Below the pieces are notes generated by a model. It ran no database searches and was not told the origin of the DNA. It worked only from the letters and a program-made list of their open reading frames with translations. 48,093 nt of DNA. Source: Bordetella parapertussis. GTDB lineage: Bacteria > Pseudomonadota > Gammaproteobacteria > Burkholderiales > Burkholderiaceae_E. The translations under genes were made by a program, and so were the position numbers. Shown piece after piece: positions 1-8,881 of the stretch. The stretch spans positions 1 through 48,093 of the forward strand of contig CAMBZS010000003.1 in assembly GCA_945872335.1 (NCBI GenBank), read 5' to 3'. Every line of letters begins with the position of its first letter. Positions within the stretch are counted from its first letter, which is position 1.

Positions 1-645
1 GATTGGCCAGTCGCGCTGCTCGACGATCACGCGTTTGGAGGCGGCTACGGCGAGCGGCGCGTTGGCGATGATGCGATGCGCCAACCGGCGTGCTTCGGCA
101 AGCGCCTCGCCCGGCTCGGTGATGCGGTTGATGAGCCCGATCCGCAGCGCCTGTTCGGCATCGATCATGTCGCCGGTGAGCGCGAGTTCCATGGCCACGC
201 GTTGCGGAATCAGGCGCGGCAGCCGCAGCAGGCCGCCCGCTGCGGCTGCCAGGCCGCGCTTTACCTCCGGGATACCGAATCGGGCGTTCCGCGCCGCCAC
301 CGCCAGATCGCATGCGAGCATTGCCTCAAAGCCGCCAGCGAGCGCATAGCCTTCCACCGCGGCGATCAATGGCTTTCGGGGCGGCGTGAGCGCAATGCCC
401 AGAATGCCGCGTCCTTCAACCCGCGTGACCTCGCCACGAAGAAAGGCCTTGAGGTCCATCCCCGAGCAGAATGTGCCGCCCGCACCGGTCAGAATGCCCA
501 CGCGCAGATCGTCCCGGGCGTCGAGCTCGTCGACCGCTGCGCACACGCCATAGGAAACGGCGCGATTGACGGCATTTTTTGCCTCGGGACGGTTGATGGT
601 GATGATCACCAATCCGTCTTCGTGCTCAACCAGCACCTCGGACAC
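1..645 (-). CDS. Enoyl-CoA hydratase/isomerase (crotonase) family, C-terminus cut by window edge
   Basis: The first 215 codons of a crotonase-fold acyl-CoA enzyme are visible; the gene runs off the left edge. A GTG start at 645 is chosen because it lies 3 bases after the upstream stop and the upstream gene ends in a GAGGAG Shine-Dalgarno-like stretch. The oxyanion-hole region GTFCSGMDLKAF is at about residues 57-68. The second glycine-rich region contains AGGFE with Glu107, and IPEVKRG contains Glu127. These match the positions of both catalytic glutamates of mitochondrial enoyl-CoA hydratase, so hydration of a 2-enoyl-CoA is plausible; the family also includes isomerases and hydrolases. It is the last visible gene of the minus-strand operon that starts at 8711, where it would act in the cytoplasm on a CoA thioester made by one of the two upstream CoA ligases. 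Confidence 0.9.
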   Translation of the reverse strand, partial: MSEVLVEHEDGLVIITINRPEAKNAVNRAVSYGVCAAVDELDARDDLRVGILTGAGGTFCSGMDLKAFLRGEVTRVEGRGILGIALTPPRKPLIAAVEGYALAGGFEAMLACDLAVAARNARFGIPEVKRGLAAAAGGLLRLPRLIPQRVAMELALTGDMIDAEQALRIGLINRITEPGEALAEARRLAHRIIANAPLAVAASKRVIVEQRDWPI

Positions 646-648
646 GGC

Positions 649-1776
649 TTACTCCTCGCGGCTGAGCGCGGTCAGGCGCTCGACCGCATCGAGATATTCG
701 GTCTGCATGCGAATCATCACGTCGCGAACCGACTGTTCCTCGTTCACGTCGCACACGGCCTGACCGACCGGAAACGAATAGAGATCGGCCCGGCGCGCGC
801 GCACCACGCGGGCGTGCGCCTCGTTGTAGAGCACGCCCTGTAGCGGTGTCGGCAGATAACCGGGCGCGCCCGGCTGCTCCCAGGCCTCCGACAGCTTGCT
901 GCGAATCATTCGAACGGTCTTGCCGGTGCGTGCCCGCCGTCGAACTGCGTCTTCGGAACGGGCGGCAAACACCGCCTGCTTTTCAAAGGGGTCAAGCTCG
1001 CTCTCGCGCGTGCCCAGCCAGACGGTGCCGCACCACACGCCCTGCGCGCCCATGGCAAGCGCAGCGGCAATCTGGCTCCCGCGGGTGATGCCGCCCGCTG
1101 CCAGCACCGGCACATCGGGACCACAGGCCTCGACCACCTGGGGCAGCAGCACCATCGAGGCGATATCGCCTGTGTGTCCGCCGGCCTCGGTGCCCTGCGC
1201 GACGATGAGATCCACCCCCGCTTCGCGCTGACGCCGCGCGTGGGCCGCTTTGCCACACATGGCGCCGATCACCACGCCCTTCGAGCGGATGTGCGCGGTC
1301 ACGTCGGCGGGCGGGGTGCCCAACGCGCTCACGATCATGCGCACCTGCGGATGACGCAAGGCCACTTCGACCAGCCGTCGTGCGCCGTCGGGGGTCATGC
1401 TGCCACGGCCCTCAACGATATCGCGCTGGATCCGTTCGCGTTCACCGGGGGGGAGCGGCGGGACTCCCTCGTCGGCGAGCAGCTTGTCCATGAAGGCCCG
1501 ATGCTCCGCCGGGATCAGCCGATCGAGATCGCCCATCGCCCGCTCGGCCTCGGCATCGTAGGTGGAGGGAATGATCACATCGACGCCATAGGGCTTGCCG
1601 CCTGTCTTTGAATCGATCCACCGCAATTCGGTTTCGAGTTGCCCGGGGCTGAAGGTGGCCGCGCCCAGAACGCCGAAGCCGCCGGCGCGCGTCACCTCGA
1701 CCACCACATCGCGACAGTGGGAGAACGCGAAAATCGGAACCTCGCAGCCGAGTCGGTGACAGAGTGGTGTTCGCAT
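649..1776 (-). CDS. Nitronate monooxygenase / 2-nitropropane dioxygenase-like flavoprotein
   Basis: A 375-residue FMN-dependent TIM-barrel protein of the nitronate monooxygenase family. The N-terminus has the family's opening pattern (LGCEVPIFAFS, then AGGFGVLGA). The FMN phosphate region is seen as VAQGTEAGGHTG and VLAAGGIT. Start ATG at 1776 begins at this conserved N-terminus; the frame stays open upstream to 2094, but that part overlaps the neighbouring gene and has no family character. The stop lies 3 bases before the downstream hydratase start, and the upstream synthetase ends 19 bases away, so it is co-transcribed. Members oxidise alkyl nitronates, but many paralogues in acyl-CoA operons have no proven nitro substrate and some relatives act as flavin reductases. 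The family is secure; the substrate is unknown. Confidence 0.88.
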   Translation of the reverse strand: MRTPLCHRLGCEVPIFAFSHCRDVVVEVTRAGGFGVLGAATFSPGQLETELRWIDSKTGGKPYGVDVIIPSTYDAEAERAMGDLDRLIPAEHRAFMDKLLADEGVPPLPPGERERIQRDIVEGRGSMTPDGARRLVEVALRHPQVRMIVSALGTPPADVTAHIRSKGVVIGAMCGKAAHARRQREAGVDLIVAQGTEAGGHTGDIASMVLLPQVVEACGPDVPVLAAGGITRGSQIAAALAMGAQGVWCGTVWLGTRESELDPFEKQAVFAARSEDAVRRRARTGKTVRMIRSKLSEAWEQPGAPGYLPTPLQGVLYNEAHARVVRARRADLYSFPVGQAVCDVNEEQSVRDVMIRMQTEYLDAVERLTALSREE

Positions 1777-1795
1777 CAGGCAATGATCCAGTGGG

Positions 1796-3964
1796 TCATA
1801 GCGGGTCGCTCCAGACGCACAACGCATCCAGAGCCTCGATATCGCTGCCATGCACCCGGAGCGGATTGATATCGAGCGCGAGGAGTTCGGGGCCAAGCCG
1901 GGTGGCGGCTTGCGCAATGGCAAGTACCGCAGCAGCCAGCCGGTCGAGATCGGCGGCGGGCGTGCCGCGATAGCCTCGTAGCAGGCTTGCGCCCTGAAGC
2001 CCGGCGAGCATGTGCAGGATGTCAGGCTGCCCAACCGGCAGCACGCGAAGCGCCACGTCCTTGAGCGCCTCGACCCAGACGCCGCCCAGTCCAAGCGCCA
2101 GTACCCACCCCCACTCGGGGTCGCGCGCGATGCCTACGATCAGCTCGATTCCGCCCCGTCGCATGGGGGTCACCAGCACGCCGTCGATCTTTGCCTCGGG
2201 TGCATGGCGGCGCGCCGCCTCGATGAGCTGCGCGTATCCGGCGGCGACCGCCGCATCGCCTGTCAGATTGAGCAGGACGCCGCCGATTTCGCTCTTGTGT
2301 GCGATATCGGGCGACGCGATTTTCAGCACCACGCTGCCGCCTGCCGCGCGCGCGGCGGCGACCGAGTCTTCGGCGTTTGTCGCCAGGGTGAAGGGGATGA
2401 CGGGTACGCCTTCGCTCGCGAGCCAGGCGAGCGCGGCATGTTCGGACCGCGGGCGGACGACCGGGTTGGCAGCGGGGTGAACCTTCGGGGCGGTATCGGC
2501 GTGGCCAGATGGGGCAGGGCCTGTCGCCTGATGGCCCGAACGGCGCAGGAAAGCCGACCACTTGCTGACACCCGCGAGCGCCTGAACGACGCGATCCAGC
2601 CCCAGGGCGCTGTAGGGCGCGTGGTGGCGAGCAAGCAGCGCCCGAGCGTGATCATTGATACGGGTATGGGTATAGGACACCATGAAGCCCGGCACTGCGA
2701 TGTCACTGAGCGCGCTCGCAAGGTGCTGATGCAGCGCAGAGAGCCGCTCGCTCTCCTCGAAGGGCTCAAGCGGCACGGCATACCAGATGCAGAGCACCGC
2801 CGCGATGCCTGGCTGATCGGCGAGGTGTCGCACCGCATCGGCGCAGCGCGCAGGCTCGACCCCACCCGTGAGGTCAAGCGGATTGTTGGGTGTGCCAAAG
2901 CCGGGGAGCGCTTCCCGCAGGCGGCTCGCGGTCTCGGGAGCAAGCGCTGGCACCGCCAGGCCGTGCGCCTCGGCGGTGTCGGCTGCGATTTCGCAGATGC
3001 CCCCAGAGTTCGACAAAATGGCGAGTCCGCCCGCGCGAAGCGGTCCTGCGCGTCCGGCGATGTCGGCGGTGGCGAGCAGCTGCTCGACCGAGCGCACACG
3101 GATCAGACCATATTGCTCGCACAAGCCGTCGAACAGCCGGTCATCGCCCACCAGGGCGCCGGTGTGCGCCTGGGCTGAACGCGTGACCGCGTCGCTTGCG
3201 CCCACCTTCAGGACGACCACGGGTTTGCGCGCTGCGGCGGCGCGGCGCGCAGCCGCCAGGAAGCGCGCAGGCTGTCTGACGGTTTCGATGAAGAGCGCAA
3301 TGGCATGGCTTGCCGGATCGTCGATCGCATGCTCGATGAAAGCGCTTGCGTCCAGATCGGCTTCATTGCCAGTGGCGGCAACGAAGCTCACGCCCAGATC
3401 CTGCTGCCAGGCGAGTTCGGTGAGAAAAAAAGCCGTGGCGCCACTTTGCGAGATGATGGCAACGCCCTCGGCGCGTGAGGGCGCACGCACCGGCGTGGTC
3501 CAGGCGTGAACACCGCCCGCGAAGTTGATGAAACCCAGGCTGTTGGGGCCCACCAGTCGCAGGTTCGCGCGTCGCGCGCGAGCGGTAACCTCGGCCTGAA
3601 GCGCCCGTCCAGCCTCGCCTGTTTCGGCGAAACCCGAAGACAACACGACCGCTGATCCTGCGCGAGCCGCGGCCAGATCGTCGATCGCATCGGGCACGGC
3701 GGCCGCCGGAACCATGATGATGCCGACATCGATCGGCGCTCCTACTGCCTGGCAACTGGTGTGGGACGAGCGCCCGTGCACGGGGCTCCCGTGGCGGTTG
3801 ATGAGGTGGAGTGCGCCGCGATAGCCACCGCGATCCAGGTTGTCACAGAGCGCCTCCGACCAGCGCGACCGCTCCGAGGCGCCCACGATCGCGATTGCCT
3901 GCGGCTGCAGCAGCCTGGCGATCGTGCCGCGGTCGGGTGAGGGGGGAAGCGCAGGGGCGAGCAT
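1796..3964 (-). CDS. NDP-forming acyl-CoA synthetase (acetate-CoA ligase family)
   Basis: A 722-residue single-chain acyl-CoA synthetase of the ADP-forming type, in which the CoA-binding, succinyl-CoA-ligase-like and ATP-grasp domains are fused. The N-terminal Rossmann CoA-binding domain shows IAIVGASERS near residue 24. The ligase-like part shows ISQSGATAFF near 171 and SAQAHTGALVG, where His267 fits the phosphohistidine that relays phosphate. The ATP-grasp half starts near residue 500 and contains the VVLKIASPDIAHKSE motif. Length matches the family (about 700). It would interconvert an acyl-CoA and acid with ATP/ADP, reversibly. Its presence in the same operon as an AMP-forming ligase (6076-7680) is notable, because the two use different chemistry. 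The acyl substrate cannot be deduced. Confidence 0.9.
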   Translation of the reverse strand: MLAPALPPSPDRGTIARLLQPQAIAIVGASERSRWSEALCDNLDRGGYRGALHLINRHGSPVHGRSSHTSCQAVGAPIDVGIIMVPAAAVPDAIDDLAAARAGSAVVLSSGFAETGEAGRALQAEVTARARRANLRLVGPNSLGFINFAGGVHAWTTPVRAPSRAEGVAIISQSGATAFFLTELAWQQDLGVSFVAATGNEADLDASAFIEHAIDDPASHAIALFIETVRQPARFLAAARRAAAARKPVVVLKVGASDAVTRSAQAHTGALVGDDRLFDGLCEQYGLIRVRSVEQLLATADIAGRAGPLRAGGLAILSNSGGICEIAADTAEAHGLAVPALAPETASRLREALPGFGTPNNPLDLTGGVEPARCADAVRHLADQPGIAAVLCIWYAVPLEPFEESERLSALHQHLASALSDIAVPGFMVSYTHTRINDHARALLARHHAPYSALGLDRVVQALAGVSKWSAFLRRSGHQATGPAPSGHADTAPKVHPAANPVVRPRSEHAALAWLASEGVPVIPFTLATNAEDSVAAARAAGGSVVLKIASPDIAHKSEIGGVLLNLTGDAAVAAGYAQLIEAARRHAPEAKIDGVLVTPMRRGGIELIVGIARDPEWGWVLALGLGGVWVEALKDVALRVLPVGQPDILHMLAGLQGASLLRGYRGTPAADLDRLAAAVLAIAQAATRLGPELLALDINPLRVHGSDIEALDALCVWSDPL

Positions 3965-3993
3965 GGGTCTTGGGTGGCAGGCGGGCGGAGCTG

Positions 3994-4953
3994 TTAAATC
4001 TCGATACCGAGACGACGCGCCACCGGTGTCCAGCGGGCCACTTCCGAGGCAACGAACGCGCGGGCTGCGTCTGGGCTTACGTTGGCAAGCGGCTGCAGGC
4101 CGTCGGCAACCAGACGCTGCTGGAACTCGGGGTTACGCATGGCGTTTCCGAGTGCACGTGCAAGGGTGGCGGCCCGCTCGGGCGGCGCCCCCACCGGAAG
4201 CGCGAGCAGGTTGTAGGTGGAAGCGAGCACGTCAAAGCCCTGCTCGCGCGCAGTGGGAATGTCTGGCGCGGCGCCGAGTCGGGCTTCACCCAGTACCGCC
4301 AGAATCCTGAGGCGCCCCGCGCGGTGCAGTTTGAGCGTTGTTTGAAGCGTCTCGAGCATGCAGGTGACATTGCCTGCGATGGTGTCGGTGATGGACGGCG
4401 CACTACCCTTGTAGGGCACATGCAGCATCTTCACGCCCGCCACATCAAAAAGGAGTTCGGCTGCAAGATGCGTGGACGCACCGATCCCTGCGCTGCCATA
4501 CGGTTCACCGGGCTTTGCGCGCAGATGATTGACGAAGGTACGCAGGTCGGTTGTGGGAAGCGAAGGATTGGCCACAATCACAAGTGGCGCTACCGACATC
4601 AGCGCGACCCACTGAAAATCCTTGAGCGGGTCATACGGAGGCTTCTTGCGGATGAGCGGCGCGAAGACAGCCGACGACGCGGTGTGCATCATCGCCGTGT
4701 AGCCGTCGGCGGGCGCGCGCAAGAATGCCTCCGCAGCGGTAAGACCGCCCGCGCCCTCACGATTCTCGATCACGATATTGCCGAGTTCCGGGCGCAGCTG
4801 CTCGGCGATCAGCCGGGCGAACGTGTCCCCCGAACCGCCTGGCGGAAAGCCCACCATCAGCTTGAGGACCTGCCCCTGCGAGGCGGCGAATCCGGGCAGG
4901 GCGAGTGCAGCCGCGCCAGCGGCTGCGTTGGTGAGGCACTGTCGTCGGTTCAT
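3994..4953 (-). CDS. TctC/Bug-family periplasmic solute receptor (A)
   Basis: A 319-residue tripartite tricarboxylate transporter receptor (Bug family), which captures organic acids or related small ligands in the periplasm. The signal region MNRRQCLTNAAAG ends near ALPGFAASQG; the paired arginines at residues 3-4 are a partial twin-arginine motif. Family marks follow in order: VGFPPGGSGD, IVIENREGAGG, PADGYT, then YGSAGIGASTHLAAELL and HVPYKGSAPS. Start ATG 4953 is preferred over ATG 4965 because GGAG at 4960-4963 lies 6 bases before it. No TctA or TctB gene is nearby. It sits between the LLM monooxygenase (22 bases upstream) and the NDP-forming synthetase, so its ligand is probably processed by them. 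The ligand is unknown. Confidence 0.92.
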   Translation of the reverse strand: MNRRQCLTNAAAGAAALALPGFAASQGQVLKLMVGFPPGGSGDTFARLIAEQLRPELGNIVIENREGAGGLTAAEAFLRAPADGYTAMMHTASSAVFAPLIRKKPPYDPLKDFQWVALMSVAPLVIVANPSLPTTDLRTFVNHLRAKPGEPYGSAGIGASTHLAAELLFDVAGVKMLHVPYKGSAPSITDTIAGNVTCMLETLQTTLKLHRAGRLRILAVLGEARLGAAPDIPTAREQGFDVLASTYNLLALPVGAPPERAATLARALGNAMRNPEFQQRLVADGLQPLANVSPDAARAFVASEVARWTPVARRLGIEI

Positions 4954-4987
4954 GAGCGTCTCCATGGATGTTGTTGTGTGGGGCGCT

Positions 4988-6079
4988 TTACGCCCCGAGT
5001 GCCGCGTTGACTCGCGGCATCACCTGCTCGCCCATCAGGATGATGGAATTGCGTCCAAGCTCGCGGTCCTGCCAGTCCATGCCGCCATAGAGCAGCGTGC
5101 CGAAGTCCCCGATCTGCTCGCGAAGCGCAAGGATGCCGTCGGCGACGCGGTCGGGTGAACCATAGATCACCAGGTTTTCCACCGTTGCCTCGAGCGTGAC
5201 TTCGCTGTCGGGCTGGTTGGGATCGTTTTTGAACAGCGTGAGCGGCGCGCCGCGGCGCTTCAACTTGCCCATCAGCGAGCGGTAGTAGTAGTGATAGGGG
5301 CCGTTGGGGTCGGTGACGTAGCGTCTGGCGGTGGCGTCGTCTTTCGCCACGCAGATGCTCTTGGCGACACGCCAGTTGGCAGGATCGGCCTTGCGGCCAA
5401 CCCGCTCGCAGCCCGTGACATATTGCCCCCAGTGGGTCTTCACCCATTTGGGCATGAGGAAGTTGGCCGAGATGGTGTCCCAGCCGCGGGCGGCAGACTC
5501 TTCCACGCCCTTTGAATGCGGACTGACTGCGGTGACCACGATGGGCGGGTGCGGCCGCTGCAGTGGTTTGGGGACGGAGCCCATGCCTGATTCGGGAATA
5601 TGGGTGCGCTCGGTGGTGATGTTCCAGTACTTGCCCTGAAGCCGATAGGGGGGCTCGCCTTTCCACAGTTCGAGCACCTGGTTGATCGCCTCCAGAAACA
5701 TGGCTGGACGATCCAGGTCGAAGTTGCCAAACGCTTCTGCATCAGAGGGGAGGGCGCCAGCGCTGATCCCGAAGATTAGGCGTCCGCCCAGCAGATGGTC
5801 GAGCATGGCGATGGTGCCTGCCGTTTCCACGGGATGATGGTTGGGCATGTTGATGGTACCGGTACCCAGCCGGATATTTTTTGTGAGGTTGGCGAGCGAG
5901 GCAATGAAGAGCGCCGACGAGGTAACGTTTTCCTCGGGGTCGGTGGCATGTTCACCGCAATAGGCCTCGGCAAATCCCAGTTGATCGGCGAGCACGAAGG
6001 CTTCGCGATCTTCGGCCAGCGACAGGCGCCAGTCCTTGCCGCGGGGGTGCATGGGCATGGTGAAAAAACCGGCTTTCAT
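4988..6079 (-). CDS. LLM-class (bacterial luciferase-like) flavin-dependent monooxygenase
   Basis: A 363-residue protein of the luciferase-like monooxygenase family, a TIM barrel that uses reduced FMN (or F420 in some subgroups). The family pattern is clear: MKAGFFTMPMHP at the start, GFAEAYCGEHA near residue 35, NIRLGTGTINMPNHHPV near 68, LLGGRLIFGISAG near 96 and a closing GSPDRVADGILAL. The ATG overlaps the stop of the upstream acyl-CoA ligase (ATGA), which implies translational coupling. Such enzymes oxidise ketones, sulfonates, amines or heterocycles with O2; a separate flavin reductase is usually needed and none is obvious here, unless the nitronate monooxygenase-like protein supplies flavin chemistry. 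The substrate cannot be assigned. Confidence 0.9.
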   Translation of the reverse strand: MKAGFFTMPMHPRGKDWRLSLAEDREAFVLADQLGFAEAYCGEHATDPEENVTSSALFIASLANLTKNIRLGTGTINMPNHHPVETAGTIAMLDHLLGGRLIFGISAGALPSDAEAFGNFDLDRPAMFLEAINQVLELWKGEPPYRLQGKYWNITTERTHIPESGMGSVPKPLQRPHPPIVVTAVSPHSKGVEESAARGWDTISANFLMPKWVKTHWGQYVTGCERVGRKADPANWRVAKSICVAKDDATARRYVTDPNGPYHYYYRSLMGKLKRRGAPLTLFKNDPNQPDSEVTLEATVENLVIYGSPDRVADGILALREQIGDFGTLLYGGMDWQDRELGRNSIILMGEQVMPRVNAALGA

Positions 6080-7680
6080 CGAGCGTCTCCGGAGGCGTTT
6101 GGCGCGAGACTTGCCGCCATCTGTTTGAGTTCCCGGCGGAGCAGCTTGCCGGTGTTGGTAACGGGTAGCGCTTCGATGAATTCGAAGCGGTCGGGTGTTT
6201 TGTAGGCCGCAGCGAGTGCTCGGCAGTGGCTACGCAGCGACTCCGGAGTGGCCTGCGTGTCGCGCGCGGGCACGATGTAGGCCACGATGATTTCGCCCTT
6301 CAGCGGGTCGGGGGCGCTGGTCACGCCGGCGGCAGCCACCGATGGATGCTGACGCAGCACATCTTCGATGTCGGCGGGCGCCACATTGATGCCGGCGCGC
6401 TTGATCATCTCGGAGGTGCGGGCCTTGAAGATGAGATCGCCCTCGGGGGTGAGCGAGCCGAGGTCACCGGTTCGGAAATAGCGATCGGCGGTAAAGGCTT
6501 CGGCGTTCTGCGTGGCGCTCGCGCCGATGTAGCCTGGCGTGAGATAGCCGCTTACCTCGATTGCACCGACCTCGCCAGCCGGGAGTTCTCGGCCGCTCTC
6601 CGGGTCAATCACTCGCAGCCTGACACCGGGTAGCGGCGGCCCCTGCACCGCCATGCGGCGCTCGAGTGGCCAGTGATGCCAGGTCACGCAGCAGTTGCCA
6701 TACGACTCGGTTTGCCCGTAGACATTGCACACTTCGCGCGCACCGAGCACCTGTGCAACCGTGGCGACATCCTGCGGCGTGCCGATGGTCATTGCAGTGC
6801 GCAGACTCCGGGTGCGCGCGGGCGCGAAGTCGGGGTGGCTGATGAGGGCATGGGTGATGGCCGGCAACGTATAGATGGAGGTGCAGCGATGGCGTTCGAT
6901 CAGGTCGAGCGCAGGCCCAGGCTCAAAGCGACCCTGCAGCACCAGGGTGGATCCATGCGAGAAGGTGGCGCACATGGCGTTGGCGGCGCCGTAGGACCAG
7001 AAGAGCGGTACCGGCAGCATCACGCGGTCAACCGGCGAGAGCCCCTGTCGTTCGCCGATGTGAAAGCCGTTTTCAATCACCGCGCCATGGATGTTCGGCA
7101 CTGCCTTCGGATGGGCGGTAGACCCCGAGGTGTAAAGAATGAACGCGGTATCGTCAGGGCGGGCGCGCTCGCCCGGCGGGGGCAATTCAAAGGCCGGTGC
7201 GCTCGCGAGCCAGGTCTCATAGGCCTTGCCGCCCACCGGACAGGATTCGCCCACGACAACAAGCTGCTCGAGCGCCGGGGGGCGGCGGTCGGTATCTGCG
7301 AACAGGGAGGAGAACTCGGCAGCATAGTCACGCTCACCCAGGCGGTCCAGCGTGATCAGGATGCGGGCCGCGGAATCACGCAGGAGAAAGTCGAGTTCTC
7401 GCGGCGTGGACCAGGTGGAAAACGGCGCAGCCACCGCGCCAAGCGCCGACACCGCTACGCAGATCTCTATCCATTCGGCCCGGTTGTTCACCAGCAGTCC
7501 CACCTGATCGCCACGGCCGATGCCTGCGGCCCGCAGCGCCGAGGCAAGCTCGAGACAGCGGTCGCGCAGCTGGGGGTAGGTCCATGAACCCCGCTCGTCG
7601 ATCACCGCAGGCTGCTGCGGATAGCGCTCGGACTGCTCGCAGATCAGATCGATGAGGGTACGGCTGAAGGGCGCGCGCAT
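6076..7680 (-). CDS. AMP-forming acyl-CoA synthetase (ANL superfamily)
   Basis: A 534-residue adenylate-forming CoA ligase. It activates a carboxylic acid with ATP and transfers it to CoA in the cytoplasm. The P-loop-like A3 motif reads ILYTSGSTAHPKA near residue 185; the A5 motif is NVYGQTE; YFRTGDLG holds the hinge region; and the catalytic lysine of A10 is in NTGKLLRRELK near the C-terminus. The frame is open 14 codons further upstream, but ATG 7680 is chosen because its A is the last base of the stop codon of the upstream receptor gene (TGATG), a typical coupled start. Its 3' end overlaps the LLM monooxygenase start by 4 bases. The benzoate, fatty acid or other acid preference cannot be read from the motifs. 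Confidence 0.92.
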   Translation of the reverse strand: MRAPFSRTLIDLICEQSERYPQQPAVIDERGSWTYPQLRDRCLELASALRAAGIGRGDQVGLLVNNRAEWIEICVAVSALGAVAAPFSTWSTPRELDFLLRDSAARILITLDRLGERDYAAEFSSLFADTDRRPPALEQLVVVGESCPVGGKAYETWLASAPAFELPPPGERARPDDTAFILYTSGSTAHPKAVPNIHGAVIENGFHIGERQGLSPVDRVMLPVPLFWSYGAANAMCATFSHGSTLVLQGRFEPGPALDLIERHRCTSIYTLPAITHALISHPDFAPARTRSLRTAMTIGTPQDVATVAQVLGAREVCNVYGQTESYGNCCVTWHHWPLERRMAVQGPPLPGVRLRVIDPESGRELPAGEVGAIEVSGYLTPGYIGASATQNAEAFTADRYFRTGDLGSLTPEGDLIFKARTSEMIKRAGINVAPADIEDVLRQHPSVAAAGVTSAPDPLKGEIIVAYIVPARDTQATPESLRSHCRALAAAYKTPDRFEFIEALPVTNTGKLLRRELKQMAASLAPNASGDAR

Positions 7681-8711
7681 CAGTCGAGTGCCAGCTTGAT
7701 ACGTTCGGCGACCGCTTTCCATCGCGCGACATCGCGAGCCATCAGCTCGCCCATCTGTCTGGCGTCAAGATACGCTGGCTCAAGGCCGCGCTGGCGTAGC
7801 CTCGCCTGGGTGTCGGTATCGGCCATCACACGTCCGAGATCGGCAGCAACCTTCTGAACGATGTCGGCGGGTGTCTTCACGGGGAGCAGGAGTCCGTACC
7901 AGATGTCGGCATCAAAGCCAGGCATGCCTCCCTCAATCACGGTGGGCAGCTGCGGCATCTGCGGGCTTCGCTCGGCGGTGGTGACTGCGAGCGCACGCAG
8001 CCTTCCATCCTTGATGAAGGCGTCAAAGGCCGACAGCGCGCCAAACGACAGCTGTACCTCGTTGGCGACCAGCGCGGTGACTGACGGCCCCGACCCCTTG
8101 TAGGCAACATGGGTCATCGACAGGCCGGCGTTGATGGCAAAGAGTTCGCCCGCCAGATGCGGTGCGGTGCCGCTGCCTGCCGAGCCGTAGTTGAGCTTGC
8201 CTGGATTGGCGCGCGCGTAATCGATGAGCTCTCGTACCGACTTCACCGGGAGATTCTGATTCACCACCACCACCAGCGGTGAGGCTGCGAAGCGACCGGC
8301 TGGTGCGAAGTCGCGAAGCAGATTCCAGCTGAGGTTGCGATAAGCCGTGGTGTTGATGGTGTAGGAGTTGACGCAGAGCAGGATGGTGTAGCCGTCGGCG
8401 GGCGCGCGGGCCGCGACATCGGCGCCGATGTTGCCGGCTGCGCCCGGGCGGTTTTCAATGACCACGCCCTGGCCCCACAGGTCGGAAAGCTTTTGCGCGA
8501 TGATGCGCGCCGAGATGTCGGAGCCCCCCGGCGCAAAGCCAACCACAATCTTGACTGGCCGGTCAGGGAAGGCGGCCTGGGCCGGGGCGCTTGCAAGCAG
8601 GCCGGCTGCCGTGGTGATGACAACAGCCGCGATTGCGGTGTCGAGAAAGCGCTTGAGCGCGAGTCGCCGCGGCACTGACGGGCGCGGCTGAGCGCGGTGT
8701 GATGCAGACAT
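7680..8711 (-). CDS. TctC/Bug-family periplasmic solute receptor (B), first gene of operon A
   Basis: A 343-residue Bug-family receptor with a long leader. The hydrophobic core is about residues 25-46 and ends ASAPAQA, a good signal peptidase I site; an arginine pair at about 15-16 (PRRLALKR) makes Tat export possible. Family motifs: VGFAPGGSD, VVIENRPGAAGNIGAD, PADGYT, LNYGSAGSGTAPHLAGELF, THVAYKGSGPS. Start ATG 8711 follows a strong AAGGAGG about 9 bases upstream. It is the promoter-proximal gene of the seven-gene minus-strand operon and diverges from the LysR gene, so it is the most likely inducer-linked uptake protein of that operon. The ligand is unknown and no TctAB partner is in the window. 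Confidence 0.93.
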   Translation of the reverse strand: MSASHRAQPRPSVPRRLALKRFLDTAIAAVVITTAAGLLASAPAQAAFPDRPVKIVVGFAPGGSDISARIIAQKLSDLWGQGVVIENRPGAAGNIGADVAARAPADGYTILLCVNSYTINTTAYRNLSWNLLRDFAPAGRFAASPLVVVVNQNLPVKSVRELIDYARANPGKLNYGSAGSGTAPHLAGELFAINAGLSMTHVAYKGSGPSVTALVANEVQLSFGALSAFDAFIKDGRLRALAVTTAERSPQMPQLPTVIEGGMPGFDADIWYGLLLPVKTPADIVQKVAADLGRVMADTDTQARLRQRGLEPAYLDARQMGELMARDVARWKAVAERIKLALD

Positions 8712-8881
8712 GGGTGTGATCCTCCTTACCGCATGATGCGTGGCCGGGACAGCGCATGGCTACGTGCGCACCAATTGGCGAAACGGCTGGCACGGCTACG
8801 CAGGCGCAGATTAGATGGGCTAAAACATAATTTCTACTGATATTTATTTATACTTTAATATAAATTTTTTCGATAAATAGA
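8712..8881. promoter_or_regulatory. Divergent promoter region between Bug receptor B and LysR regulator
   Basis: 170 bases separate the divergent starts at 8711 (minus) and 8882 (plus). The right half, about 8821-8880, is strikingly A+T-rich against a G+C-rich background, and the left half is ordinary. The AT-rich part contains a perfect dyad (8846-8865). LysR regulators usually bind such intergenic sites and control both themselves and the divergent operon, so both promoters are expected here. I did not assign specific -35/-10 boxes because several AT-rich hexamers would fit. Confidence 0.75.
8846..8865. promoter_or_regulatory. Perfect 7-6-7 inverted repeat, candidate LysR operator
   Basis: The left arm ATTTATA (8846-8852) and the right arm TATAAAT (8859-8865) are exact reverse complements around the spacer CTTTAA. 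A T-N11-A pattern, the classic LysR box, can be drawn inside it. Its right edge is only 16 bases from the LysR start codon, which would suit autorepression together with activation of the divergent operon. AT-rich dyads can also arise by chance in promoters. Confidence 0.55.

Noticed and set aside
76-843. Plus-strand open frame near the left edge
   Set aside because: The minus strand here encodes a clear crotonase-family protein and the end of the NMO-like gene.
2012-3178. Open frame of 388 codons antisense to the NDP-forming acyl-CoA synthetase
   Set aside because: Composition-driven shadow frame; the synthetase on the other strand has all three domains.
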